From: Leptolyngbyaceae cyanobacterium RM1_1_2
GTDB taxonomy: Bacteria; Cyanobacteriota; Cyanobacteriia; Phormidesmidales; Phormidesmidaceae
DNA length: 34,929 bases
Reading direction: 5' to 3'
Assembly: GCA_012032345.1 (NCBI GenBank)
Contig: JAAUQI010000054.1
Span: 1-34,929 of the forward strand
Part shown: piece by piece, positions 16,870 through 25,872 of the stretch
Numbering within the stretch: position 1 is the stretch's first letter
Layout of the letters: each line of letters begins with the position of its first letter
Program-made: the position numbers and the translations under genes
The notes under the pieces: generated by a model
Seen by the model: only the letters and a program-made list of their open reading frames with translations
Told to the model about the DNA's origin: nothing
Database searches by the model: none

Positions 16870-17853
16870 GTGAGCGATTCCTCAGTCGTTTGTCTGGGCG
16901 AAGCTTTGATCGACTGTCTGGCCGATCGGCTGGGGGTGCCGTTAGCTGCCGTTGAGTCTTGGACACCTCATCCTGGAGGTGCGCCTGCTAATGTGGCCTG
17001 TGCGCTGGCTAAGCTAGGAACTGCCGTTAGATTTGTGGGCTGTCTCGGCTCAGACCAGTGGGGGGATGCTCTGCTGGCCTTATTACAGAATCGGGGAGTT
17101 GACTGCACCTACCTGCAGCGACATGCAGACGCGCCGACTCGCCAGGTTTATGTGCTGCGCGATCGCCAGGGCAGTCCTACCTTTGCCGGGTTTAGTCAGC
17201 CTGATCCGGCTCAGTTCGCAGATGCCCGGCTTGCGGTTGACCAGATTGCCTCTGGTTTATTTGAGCAGGCTCAATTTTTGGTAACTGGCACTTTGGGGCT
17301 GGCCTACAACCCAACCGGAGAAGCGATTCGATGGGCGCTACAGCGTGCCCAAGAGCGCTCGGTTAAAATCGCGGTTGATATTAACTGGCGACCCATGTTC
17401 TGGCCTCAGCCAGCGATCGCCCCGGCAGCGATTCGTCAGATTTTGCCTGCGGTAGATTTCTTAAAGCTCTCAGCCGACGAAGCCGACTGGCTGTTTGATA
17501 CTCAAGACCCCGCTGCGATCGCCCGGCAGCTAGAGACTTTACAAGGGGTTTTGGTTACAGCAGGCGGTGCTGGCTGTCGCTATTGGTTTGCAGGCCACAC
17601 TGGCCAATTCCCGGCTTTTGCCGTCGATAGTGAAGATGCCACTGGGGCTGGAGATGCCTTTTTGGCAGGTTTTTTGCACAAGCTCATCCAGGGAGGGCTA
17701 GAGCAGCTAAGTACTCCGGCAAGTTCCCAAGCGGTGATAGTCTATGCCAGTGCCGTCGGAGCGCTGACGACAACTAGGCTGGGGGCGATCGCGGCTCAGC
17801 CTTCTAGTCAAGAAGTAGAAGCCTTTCTCTATTTGCAGCAGTCTCTGGGTTAG
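16870..17853 (+). CDS. PfkB-family carbohydrate kinase, probably fructokinase
   Basis: A 327-residue sugar kinase. The N-terminal signature GGAPANVACALAKLG and the C-terminal anion-hole/catalytic motif DATGAGDAFLAGF, with the base Asp, are both intact. DINWRPMFW is typical of the bacterial fructokinase branch of PfkB. ATP-dependent phosphorylation of fructose, released by sucrose breakdown in cyanobacteria, is therefore the likely reaction, though ribokinase-type substrates cannot be excluded. The start is GTG at 16870 with GAGGG five bases upstream. The spacing from the prenyl synthase gene suggests an independent promoter. Confidence 0.88.
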   Translation: MSDSSVVCLGEALIDCLADRLGVPLAAVESWTPHPGGAPANVACALAKLGTAVRFVGCLGSDQWGDALLALLQNRGVDCTYLQRHADAPTRQVYVLRDRQGSPTFAGFSQPDPAQFADARLAVDQIASGLFEQAQFLVTGTLGLAYNPTGEAIRWALQRAQERSVKIAVDINWRPMFWPQPAIAPAAIRQILPAVDFLKLSADEADWLFDTQDPAAIARQLETLQGVLVTAGGAGCRYWFAGHTGQFPAFAVDSEDATGAGDAFLAGFLHKLIQGGLEQLSTPASSQAVIVYASAVGALTTTRLGAIAAQPSSQEVEAFLYLQQSLG

Positions 17854-18031
17854 AAAGATCTATCTTGCGGTTCTGTGGAATCCGATCCGGCCTAAGCCAG
17901 ACTGGAGGCGAATTTGATAGCTGAGACTAAAAACGCTCTACCTCCTTACTCTCTCTAGGCTCTCAATCATAGATACCCAGACTACGCCTTTTTATCTAGA
18001 TCGCTACCGCTGGAAAAATCGGCTGCTGCTT

Positions 18032-18373
18032 TTGTTTGCGCCTACCGCCAACACACCTGAGTACCAAAGCCAAAAGGCTCTTTTGGCCGACTGCAACCCA
18101 GAATTTGCAGAGCGAGACCTGCTGGTGGCTGAAATCTTTGTCAGCGACACCAGTGTATTAGACGGGCAGCCCCTAAGTGATGCCGACGCAGCTCGTTTGG
18201 GCGTTCGTTTCGCGGTTGATCCGCAGGAGTTCGCAGTTTTGCTGATTGGTAAAGATGGCACTGTCAAGCGGCGCGATCGCCAGCCCATTCAGCCAGAAGA
18301 TCTCTTCAGCAGCATTGATGCTATGCCCCTGCGTCAGCACAAACTCTCAAACCCGGCTCGAGAACCTGGGTAG
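18032..18373 (+). CDS. DUF4174 domain protein, start codon unclear
   Basis: The frame from TTG 18032 gives 113 residues and ends in a typical DUF4174 pattern: FAVLLIGKDGTVKRR near the C-terminus and a final SIDAMPLRQ. These thioredoxin-fold-like proteins have unknown function. The first strand of the domain lies upstream of the TTG: in the same frame the DNA encodes YLDRYRWKNRLLLLFAPT, but no ATG, GTG or TTG occurs before the stop at 17918-17920. Either a rare start (ATA, ATC or CTG) is used or the 5' end carries a mutation or sequence error. The aroA gene follows 42 bases later on the same strand. Confidence 0.65.
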   Translation: MFAPTANTPEYQSQKALLADCNPEFAERDLLVAEIFVSDTSVLDGQPLSDADAARLGVRFAVDPQEFAVLLIGKDGTVKRRDRQPIQPEDLFSSIDAMPLRQHKLSNPAREPG

Positions 18374-18415
18374 AAAGCGGTAAAATCACAAGCGCCTGTC
18401 TAAAGCTGTGAATTT

Positions 18416-19768
18416 ATGTCTGCTGCGATTGTTTGTTTGACCGAGGCCCTGCCCCATAGCGCCCTGACGATTACAGTGCCCCCAGGCGGCTTGACCTTAC
18501 AGGGGCGGATTCAGGTTCCCGGCGATAAATCGATTTCGCACCGCGCCCTGATGCTGGGAGCGATCGCCGCAGGCGAAACCCGAATCAAAGGACTGCTGCT
18601 GGGCGAAGATCCGCGCAGCACAGCCCGGTGCTTCCGAGCAATGGGTGCTCAAATATCAGATCTAGAGGGCGAGTGGGTCAGTATTCAAGGGCTGGGAATC
18701 GGTCATTTGCAAGAGCCAGCAGAGGTTTTAGACGCAGGCAACTCAGGCACAACGCTGCGGCTGATGCTGGGGCTTTTAGCCTCACACCCCGATCGTTTTT
18801 TTACAGTGACCGGAGATGACTCCCTGCGATCGCGGCCTATGTCTCGGGTCGTTACCCCCCTGACCCAAATGGGGGCGCAGATTTGGGGCCGGAAAGAAAA
18901 TTCTCTGGCACCGCTAGCGGTGAAAGGACAGCGCCTCCAACCTATTCGCTATGTGTCTCCCATTGCCTCTGCCCAGGTAAAGTCCTGTATTTTGCTCGCC
19001 GGACTCATGGTAGCCGGACAAACCACTGTGGTCGAACCCAGTCTCTCACGCGATCATAGTGAACGCATGTTAAGTGCGTTTGGTGCCGATCTCAGTCGAG
19101 ATCCTGAGCGCAGCAGCGTGACGCTAAACGGCCCGGCTCAGCTGATTGGGCAGACCGTGATTGTACCAGGAGACATCAGCTCGGCGGCGTTTTGGCTGGT
19201 GGCGGCGGCGATTACCCCCGGTTCTGAACTGGTGATTGAAAATGTTGGCGTTAACCCGACTCGTACCGGAATTCTAGAGGCCCTAGCCCAGATGGACGCT
19301 GACATCACGCTAGAAAACCAGCGGGTGGTGACAGGGGAGCCAGTTGCAGATTTGCGGGTGCGCTACCGACCGCTCAAGAGCTGTACGCTGGCGGGCGATC
19401 TAATTCCTCGGCTCATTGACGAGGTGCCGATTTTAGCGGTGGCGGCCCTGTTTGCCCAGGGCAAAACGACCATTCGAGATGCCGCCGAGCTGCGGGTCAA
19501 AGAAAGCGATCGCCTAGTCGTCATAGCTTCTGAGCTACAAAAACTAGGGGCTACTGTGGTTGAACAGCCAGATGGATTAGAGATTGAGGGGGGAGCCTCC
19601 CTTCAAGGAAACGCCGTAGACAGCTGTACTGACCATCGAATTGCGATGAGTCTCGCTATAGCCGCTTTGAGAGCTAGGGGAAGTACTGTGATTTTCAGGG
19701 CAGAAGCTGCTGCTGTTTCATATCCTGACTTTATAAAGACCCTGACAAAGGTTTGCCACCCGACTTAA
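18416..19768 (+). CDS. aroA: 3-phosphoshikimate 1-carboxyvinyltransferase (EPSP synthase)
   Basis: A 450-residue enzyme of the shikimate pathway that joins phosphoenolpyruvate to shikimate-3-phosphate. Substrate-binding motifs are present: [16 protein letters not shown] near residue 34, [13 protein letters not shown] near 105, [21 protein letters not shown], and the C-terminal [19 protein letters not shown] and DHRIAMSLA. Motif spelling is of the Gram-positive/cyanobacterial type rather than the enterobacterial one. The first 20 residues before the conserved core look like a short unconserved extension. It follows the DUF4174 gene by 42 bases. Identity is secure. Confidence 0.97.
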   Translation: MSAAIVCLTEALPHSALTITVPPGGLTLQGRIQVPGDKSISHRALMLGAIAAGETRIKGLLLGEDPRSTARCFRAMGAQISDLEGEWVSIQGLGIGHLQEPAEVLDAGNSGTTLRLMLGLLASHPDRFFTVTGDDSLRSRPMSRVVTPLTQMGAQIWGRKENSLAPLAVKGQRLQPIRYVSPIASAQVKSCILLAGLMVAGQTTVVEPSLSRDHSERMLSAFGADLSRDPERSSVTLNGPAQLIGQTVIVPGDISSAAFWLVAAAITPGSELVIENVGVNPTRTGILEALAQMDADITLENQRVVTGEPVADLRVRYRPLKSCTLAGDLIPRLIDEVPILAVAALFAQGKTTIRDAAELRVKESDRLVVIASELQKLGATVVEQPDGLEIEGGASLQGNAVDSCTDHRIAMSLAIAALRARGSTVIFRAEAAAVSYPDFIKTLTKVCHPT

Positions 19769-20004
19769 TTTAGTCAGTAATATTAAGTAACATTAGGCAG
19801 GATCTGGCTTTTTATAAATCTTCTCAGCTCATAATTTTTTGGGTGCACAGCTTTAGCCACTATGCTTCAGACTGACAGACTGATTTCTTTTCCTGATTAA
19901 TAGCAGAAATGAATTGCCCAAGTGTACACATGCGTCTTTGTGCCTAAACTCGAACATCTAATCCCGCTTAACCGCAGTGGAGGCTCTAGCATCTCGTAGC
20001 ATCC

Positions 20005-21717
20005 ATGCAAAAAATTCTGGTGATTGAGAACAATGCCGAAATCCGTGAGAGCCTGTTGTTGCTGCTCGAAGCCGAAGGTTATACCGTTACAATTGCTATA
20101 GATGGCCACTCTGGAATTCAGCTAGCAGCAGAGCAGCATCCTGATCTGATTGTCTGTGCCACCGCACTCGGAGATACAGAAGGACATGAAGTCCTGACTC
20201 AGCTGCAGCAAAATGCTGAGCTAGCTGTCTTGCCCTTCATTTTGCTAAGCGATCGCGCCGATCCTCAATACTTGCGAAAAAGTATGGAGATGGGAGCCGA
20301 TGATTGCCTGATCAAGCCTTTCACCGAAACAGAGCTAACCGCTGCGATCGCGGCTCGACTGGGTAAGCAACACGCTATTACTGAGCGCTATGTCAATATT
20401 CTGCGCCATACAGCCGAGCGGCTGAACCGCTTGGCTCATTATGATAGCCTCACCGACCTGCCCAACCATCGGCTGCTTTATCAGCGACTGACTCAGTCCA
20501 TTCAGAAAGCAATTCAGCGCAACCAGCACGTAGCGCTGATTTCGGTCAGCCTCGATCGTCTGCGCCAGGTCAATAACGTCATGGGCTATCTAGCCGGAGA
20601 TTCGCTCTTGCAGGCCACAGCCCAGCGGCTGACCGCCTGCCTGCCCAAAAGCGCCACTGTTGCCCGTTTAACGGGTAACCAGTTTGCTGTCTTACTGACG
20701 GCTTTTCAAGATCGGCAGGCAGTCGTAGCAGCTTCTGAAGAAATTATCGACTGTCTCTCTCGTCCCTTCTCTCTACCAGGGCAGGAAGTCTTTGTCACCG
20801 CTAGTATTGGCATTGCCCTTTATCCAGAAGACACTCAAGACATCAACGTGCTGCTGCGACAGGCCGATGCCGCTTTAGACTGGGCTAAGCAGCAGAAAAG
20901 CCACTACTACCAGTTTTACCGCACCGATATGCCCGTAGTGTCGAGCGACGAAATTGTGCTAGAAACCTGGCTGCGCTATGCCTTAGAGCGACAAGAATTT
21001 GAGGTTTACTATCAGCCTCAAAAGCAGCTCAAGTCCGGCAAGATCACAGGCGCAGAAGCTCTGATTCGCTGGTGCCACCCAGAAAAGGGCTATATTTCTC
21101 CCAGCCAGTTTATTCCCCTAGCCGAAGAGACGGGGCTAATTGTGCCAATTGGAGAATGGATTTTACGCACTGTCTGCCAGCAGACCCGGGCCTGGCAGCA
21201 AGAAGGTTTGCCGCTTATACGCATTGCAGTTAATCTCTCTAGCGTGCAGTTTAATCAGCCTCATCTCACACATATGGTGGCTCAGATACTGACAGAGACG
21301 GCCCTAGATCCGGCCTACTTAGAACTAGAGCTAACTGAAACAGCCCTGATGAAAGACACAGAGACGGCTATCTGCCTGCTTAAAGAACTTAAAGACCTAG
21401 GCCTTTGTATTGCGATTGACGATTTTGGCACCGGATATTCCTCTTTGAGCTATCTCAAGCAGCTACCAATTGACATGCTCAAAATAGATAACTGCTTTGT
21501 GCGTGGGGTTACCGCTGATGTTAAAAACATTGCTATCTTGACAGCCGTGATTCAAATGGCCCACAATTTGCAACTGGGCGTGATCGCTGAAGGTGTGGAA
21601 ACGCCCCACGAGCTAGATTTCCTGATTGCCAACAATTGTGATGTAGTTCAAGGCAATTTTGTCAGCCCTCCCCTATCTAAATCAGATATGCAGAATCTAC
21701 TGCGATCGCAGCTATAG
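20005..21717 (+). CDS. Receiver-GGDEF-EAL protein; likely c-di-GMP phosphodiesterase
   Basis: A 570-residue protein with a receiver domain (1-120), a short helix, GGDEF (about 145-305) and EAL (about 318-565). The receiver keeps E8 and K104 but has Ala52 where the phospho-accepting Asp belongs (DLIVCATALG), so ordinary phosphorylation is ruled out. The GGDEF signature reads TGNQF (223-227), so cyclase activity is unlikely, although D184 is kept. The EAL domain has EAL (351-353), NLSSVQF, LELTE (441-445), DDFGTGYSS (472-480), K493 and AEGVET, all that catalysis needs. Hydrolysis of c-di-GMP, perhaps tuned by GTP binding to the dead GGDEF, is the expected function. It stands alone, with a 236-base gap upstream in which I see no promoter. 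Confidence 0.9.
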   Translation: MQKILVIENNAEIRESLLLLLEAEGYTVTIAIDGHSGIQLAAEQHPDLIVCATALGDTEGHEVLTQLQQNAELAVLPFILLSDRADPQYLRKSMEMGADDCLIKPFTETELTAAIAARLGKQHAITERYVNILRHTAERLNRLAHYDSLTDLPNHRLLYQRLTQSIQKAIQRNQHVALISVSLDRLRQVNNVMGYLAGDSLLQATAQRLTACLPKSATVARLTGNQFAVLLTAFQDRQAVVAASEEIIDCLSRPFSLPGQEVFVTASIGIALYPEDTQDINVLLRQADAALDWAKQQKSHYYQFYRTDMPVVSSDEIVLETWLRYALERQEFEVYYQPQKQLKSGKITGAEALIRWCHPEKGYISPSQFIPLAEETGLIVPIGEWILRTVCQQTRAWQQEGLPLIRIAVNLSSVQFNQPHLTHMVAQILTETALDPAYLELELTETALMKDTETAICLLKELKDLGLCIAIDDFGTGYSSLSYLKQLPIDMLKIDNCFVRGVTADVKNIAILTAVIQMAHNLQLGVIAEGVETPHELDFLIANNCDVVQGNFVSPPLSKSDMQNLLRSQL

Positions 21718-21851
21718 CTATCAGGGTGCCAGTGGGGTTTGAGCAGGGTCTCGATGACGGCTAATCATGCAGTTGGCAAACTCATCTGCCAGGGCATACT
21801 TAGAGGCATACTGTAGAGGCTTGAACGACCTAAGTGAAGCCGTTTTAACCT

Positions 21852-22298
21852 ATGTGGCAGCAGCTTAGAAACCTGTACTTTAGTATTAGCACCTACCATG
21901 AACTCAGCCCTGACCTACAGCTACGACGGCAGGTAAATCAGGCTTTGCGATCGCGCGAGCGGCTTAGTCTTGAGGAATGGTTTAGGGGCTACTGGCAGGC
22001 TAGCGTCGCCCGACCTCAGGCAGTTAAGCTAGAGCTGATTGAGTTTGTCTACAGCCGCCTTAGAAGCTACTCGGGGTTGGACACTGGACGACTGCGCCCG
22101 AGCGATCGCCTGGTTGAAGACCTGCAGTTTCCGTCGGTTTGCTGGTTTGACTGGTCAATGACGCTCTGCAATGACTTCTGCCTGACCTTTGGAGTTTATA
22201 TTGGCGATCGCTTTGATGAAACCCAGCTTCACACCCTAGAAGACTTAGTCAACTGTCTGCACCAGTTCTTGACCCTCAAAGAGTCTATCTCCTCATAG
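21852..22298 (+). CDS. Cyanobacterial hypothetical protein with acyl-carrier-like C-terminus
   Basis: A 148-residue soluble protein. The N-terminal 70 residues are helical (ISTYHELSPDLQLRRQVNQ...LSLEEWF). The rest follows the acyl carrier protein plan: LRPSDRLVEDLQFPS, a hydrophobic helix pair WFDWSMTLCNDFCLTFGVYI and a closing TLEDLVNCLHQFL. The Ser that would carry phosphopantetheine (DSL in true carriers) is absent; the site reads LQFPSVCW, so it is probably not an active carrier. Family resemblance is by pattern only. A short hairpin plus TTTT follows the stop directly. Confidence 0.6.
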   Translation: MWQQLRNLYFSISTYHELSPDLQLRRQVNQALRSRERLSLEEWFRGYWQASVARPQAVKLELIEFVYSRLRSYSGLDTGRLRPSDRLVEDLQFPSVCWFDWSMTLCNDFCLTFGVYIGDRFDETQLHTLEDLVNCLHQFLTLKESISS

Positions 22299-22442
22299 CT
22301 CTGTAACAGAGTTTTCCAACCTCCACCCATCAGCGCTAAAGTAGAAAAACGCCGTTTCACCCGGCCAGCCCGGAAAAATCCCTAGCACTTCGTCTTTTTC
22401 ATCCGGCCATTTACTTATGTGATATCTGCAGAGGACACCCAT
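22293..22442 (-). CDS. Possible 49-residue protein antisense in the ycf3 upstream gap
   Basis: On the minus strand an ATG at 22442 (its complement overlaps the ycf3 start codon) opens 49 codons ending in TGA at 22293. It fills exactly the gap between the 148-residue gene and ycf3. The predicted protein is aromatic-rich ([20 protein letters not shown], then [14 protein letters not shown]). It reads like a real soluble protein fragment, but I know no family, see no ribosome site, and a chance frame of this length is not rare. Confidence 0.3.
   Translation of the reverse strand: MGVLCRYHISKWPDEKDEVLGIFPGWPGETAFFYFSADGWRLENSVTEL
22299..22315 (+). terminator. Small hairpin CTCTG-TAA-CAGAG followed by TTTT
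   Basis: A five-base stem with a three-base loop and TTTTCC begins one base after the stop of the 148-residue gene. Its position suits a terminator but the stem is short. Confidence 0.4.
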
Positions 22443-22962
22443 GCCCAGGACTCAGCGCAACGACAACTTCATTGACAAATCCTTTACCGTCATGGCAGAT
22501 CTTATTCTTAAGCTGATGCCGACCAAGCAAAGCGCCAAAGAAGCCTTTGCTTACTACCGGGATGGCATGTCAGCCCAGGCCGATGGTGAGTATGCAGAGG
22601 CTATGCAAAACTACGAAGAGGCTCTGCGACTAGAAGAAAATACTTACGACCGCAGCTTTATTCTCTACAACATGGGGCTGATCAACGCCAGCAACGGCGA
22701 ACATGATAAAGCCTTAGAAAAATATCACGCCGCCCTCGAACTCAACCCGCAGATGCCCCAGGCTCTCAACAACATGGCTGTGCTTCACCACTATCGCGGT
22801 GAGCAGGCTGAGGCCGCAGGCGATACCGAAACCGCCAACGATCAGTACGATCAGGCCGCCGCTTACTGGACAGAAGCCATCACAATTGCGCCCAACAACT
22901 ACATCGAAGCGCAGAATTGGCTAAAAAATACCGGGCGGATGAAAGCAGATATTTTTTACTAG
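22441..22962 (+). CDS. ycf3: Photosystem I assembly protein Ycf3
   Basis: A 173-residue tetratricopeptide-repeat protein that acts at the thylakoid membrane as a chaperone for PsaA/PsaB during photosystem I assembly. The start [20 protein letters not shown] is the strongly conserved Ycf3 N-terminus. Three TPR units follow at about 36-69 ([20 protein letters not shown]), 73-106 ([20 protein letters not shown]) and 120-153, and the end NWLKNTGRM is also family-typical. Length is exactly as expected. GAGG lies close before the ATG. No neighbouring photosystem I gene is present. Confidence 0.97.
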   Translation: MPRTQRNDNFIDKSFTVMADLILKLMPTKQSAKEAFAYYRDGMSAQADGEYAEAMQNYEEALRLEENTYDRSFILYNMGLINASNGEHDKALEKYHAALELNPQMPQALNNMAVLHHYRGEQAEAAGDTETANDQYDQAAAYWTEAITIAPNNYIEAQNWLKNTGRMKADIFY

Positions 22963-23109
22963 GGTTCTTGGTGAAATTTACTCTGTATCGGGGAGTCCAA
23001 GCCAGCATGTTCCCTAGGACAGTTTACCTGCCCTGACCGGATTTATGCCTCGCAGTGCTGGCGTTCTATTAAAAGCTTTTTCGAGTTCACTGATTTATTC
23101 AAAGCCACT

Positions 23110-23403
23110 ATGATTGATTTAGAGCAGGTTCGTAAGGTTGCTCATCTGGCTCGTCTAGAACTTTTGCCTGCAGAGGAAGAGCAGCTTACGGGACAGCTCA
23201 ACGATATTCTAGATTACTTTGGTCAGCTCAACGAACTCGATACTGAGGCCGTAGAGCCAACCACCCGGGCGATCGAAGTTAGCAATATTACCCGGGCCGA
23301 TCGGCTGCAGCCGTTTGCAGAGCGCGAGGACTTGCTCAGTCGCGCCCCTGAGCGCGAAGATAGCTTCTTCAAAGTGCCCAAGATTCTAGCAGATGCGGAT
23401 TAG
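23110..23403 (+). CDS. gatC: Aspartyl/glutamyl-tRNA amidotransferase subunit C
   Basis: A 97-residue protein, the small subunit of the GatCAB complex that converts Glu-tRNA(Gln) (and Asp-tRNA(Asn)) to the amidated form. The conserved starts [12 protein letters not shown] and [18 protein letters not shown], then VEPTTRA, and the closing [12 protein letters not shown] are typical throughout. GatA and GatB are not in the window, as is usual in cyanobacteria where these genes are scattered. The 147-base gap from ycf3 suggests its own promoter, not identified. Confidence 0.95.
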   Translation: MIDLEQVRKVAHLARLELLPAEEEQLTGQLNDILDYFGQLNELDTEAVEPTTRAIEVSNITRADRLQPFAEREDLLSRAPEREDSFFKVPKILADAD

Positions 23404-23649
23404 CTGCTGTCACCGGGGTGTGGTTTGACGATCAGAACTAGGGCAGACACGAGCGATCGCCTGACTTGACACAGCGCTGAGGGCGGTGCATCTAAAAAAT
23501 GGCGAAGCCAGATATAGCGTTTGTTTCCGAATATTTAAGATTCACAACGCCAGATCTGATTTATGATCGTCGCTCATGGCACAATGCTTCAGCTCTGTAG
23601 CTAGCCACGATCTAAAAACCTGCACTCGGCTCCCCTCAAAGGCTATCTC

Positions 23650-25856
23650 ATGGTTCAAGAACTCTCCCGCACCCGTTCTAAAGGCTCTTTATCCGCCACG
23701 TCTCCAACAGCCTATCCGGTGTTTTACCGGACATACAGCCGCAAGCGCGAGACTGACGGCAACCGTGAAACCTGGGAGCAGGTATGCGATCGCACACTGA
23801 AAGGACTGATTGAACTAGGGCAGCTCAGTCCAGCCGAGGCCGATTTGATCAGACGCATGCAGTATCAAATTAAAGCGCTGCCGTCAGGTCGCTGGCTCTG
23901 GGTGGGGGGAACTGACTGGAGCCAGCAGCCCGAAAATTTTTCTGGCGCTTACAACTGCACTAGCACCAACGTCACTGACTGGCAAGCCTTTGGGCTGATG
24001 ATGGATCTAGCCATGATGGGCTGCGGCACGGGAGCAGTGCTAGAGCCAAAGTACATTAGCCAAATCCCGGCCATTCGCAACCGTCTGAGCGTCACCATGC
24101 AAGGAGCCATCGGCACGACGCCCCCTGAGCAGCGTCACCAGGTAACAGCGGTTACTGTAAACGGCAATCAGGTCAAAATTCGAGTCGGCGATAGCCGCCG
24201 GGGCTGGGTCAAGTCCTACCAGACTATTTTAGAAATGTCTACCGACGAGCGCTTTTCCGGTGACGTTGAAATCATTGTCAATCTCAGCGATGTTCGCCCT
24301 GCTGGAGAAAAGCTCAAGGGCTTTGGCGGCGTAGCCAATCCGGTAAAGCTGCCAGGACTCTACAACCGCTGTGCCAACATTTTAAACAAAGCGCTAGGAC
24401 GCCAGCTCAACTCAGTAGAGTGCTGCTTGCTGATTGATGAAGCGGCAGCCTGCGTCGTCGCTGGCAATATTCGGCGCAGCGCCGGGATGCGCCAGTTTGA
24501 CAGCGAAGATACGCTAGCCGCTAACGCCAAAGATAATCTGTGGCAGCAGGACGAAAACGGTAACTGGCGCATTGACCCAGAGCGTGATTCACTGCGGATG
24601 GCCAACCATACCCGCGTCTATCATCACAAGCCGTCTCAGGCAGAAGTTACCGCCGCCGTTCGCAAGCAGTTTTATTCGGGTGAAGGGGCGATTCAGTGGG
24701 CAGGCGAGGCCGAGCGGCGGGCGCAAGGCAAAAATTGCTATGGTCTAAATCCTTGCGGTGAAATTATAGGACAAAATTTTCACTGTAACTTAGCTGAAAT
24801 TCATTTAAATCAGATTGATCCCGAAAATCTGCAGGAGCAGACAGAGGCTTTCAAAGCAGGTGCTCTGGCGGTGGCGGCGCTGCTAAACCACCAGTTTGAA
24901 GAGCCGCGCTACCAGCAGTCACGGCTAGAAGACCCGATTGTGGGCGTATCGTTCACCGGGCTGTTTGACTTTTTTGTTCAGGCTTTTGGCGTAGACTGGC
25001 TGCGCTGGTGGGAAGCGGGACGACCGGAGACAGAGGCAGGATTGGCGTTTAAGCAAAAAGAAGCCGCCTTTCTCAGCCGCTGGAAAGACATCGTGCATGA
25101 GACCGTAGGAGACTACTGCGATCGCATCAGCTCAAGCGCCCCAACCGCTGCACCACGGTTCAGCCTGCGGGCACCAAGTCGCTGCTGACAGGAGCCTCCC
25201 CCGGCTGGCACCCACCCAAGGCCCAGCGCTTTATTCGCCGCATTACCTTCCGCAAGCACGATCCGGTGGCAATGGCCTGTATTGACTATGGCTACGCGGT
25301 GGTGCCGTCGCAGTCTGACAAAGACGAGAATGGGGGGCTGCTTGACGATCCATTCGATCCCCGCTGCACCGAATGGCTGGTGGAGCTACCCGTTGAAGTA
25401 TCCTGGGCTAACCTGCCTGGGGCTGATGCCATCGCCATTGAGCAGTTTTCGGCCCTGACCCAGTTTGACTTCTACATGCAGGTGCAAAAGCACTATACGG
25501 CCCACAATACCTCAGCCACCATTGAGCTACGAGAAGCGGAGATTGAACCCTTGGCCCAGCGCATTCATCAGGCAATTCAAAACGATGAGGGCTATGTTTC
25601 AGCCGCGCTGCTGGCCCGCTTTGACGACTTGCAGACCTTCCCACGCCTGCCGTTTGAGCCAGTCAGCAAAGAGCAGTACGAGGCCATGGTGCAGCAGGTA
25701 GAGAGTCGCCGAGGGACGGATGACTTCCATCAGGCACTAGCCCGCTATGACCTAGGCGACCTGATCGAGGCGGGGCCTGCTGGATGTGACTCAGATAAAT
25801 GTATGCTGCCCGAAGAAGAACCAGGGGAAAGACCAGAGGAACAGGCTAGCCAGTAA
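23650..25856 (+). CDS. nrdJ: Adenosylcobalamin-dependent ribonucleoside-triphosphate reductase, one frameshift
   Basis: Two frames, 23650-25188 and one read from about 25126 to 25856, join to one protein of about 735 residues, the normal size of the monomeric class II reductase of Lactobacillus leichmannii type. It reduces ribonucleoside triphosphates for DNA synthesis using a radical from coenzyme B12. Cysteines fit the family: C103 in YNCTSTN, C369 in NPCGE, C379 in HCNLAE, and the C-terminal shuttle pair CDSDKC. The break follows the HIP1 octamer at 25118-25125: adding one C restores CDRHQLKRPNRCTTVQPAGT. No intein is present. The ATG 23650 has AAAGG upstream. In the 246-base leader I find no cobalamin-riboswitch core; a TTGACA at 23466-23471 has only a poor -10. 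Confidence 0.9.
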
Positions 25857-25872
25857 ATTTAGGGAATATAGG

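Noticed and set aside
21793-21817. Tandem-like GGCATACT...AGA repeat
   Set aside because: Two 12-13 base units only, no relation to a promoter or gene end that I can show.
23404-23649. Cobalamin riboswitch before nrdJ
   Set aside because: I looked for the conserved core and did not find it.
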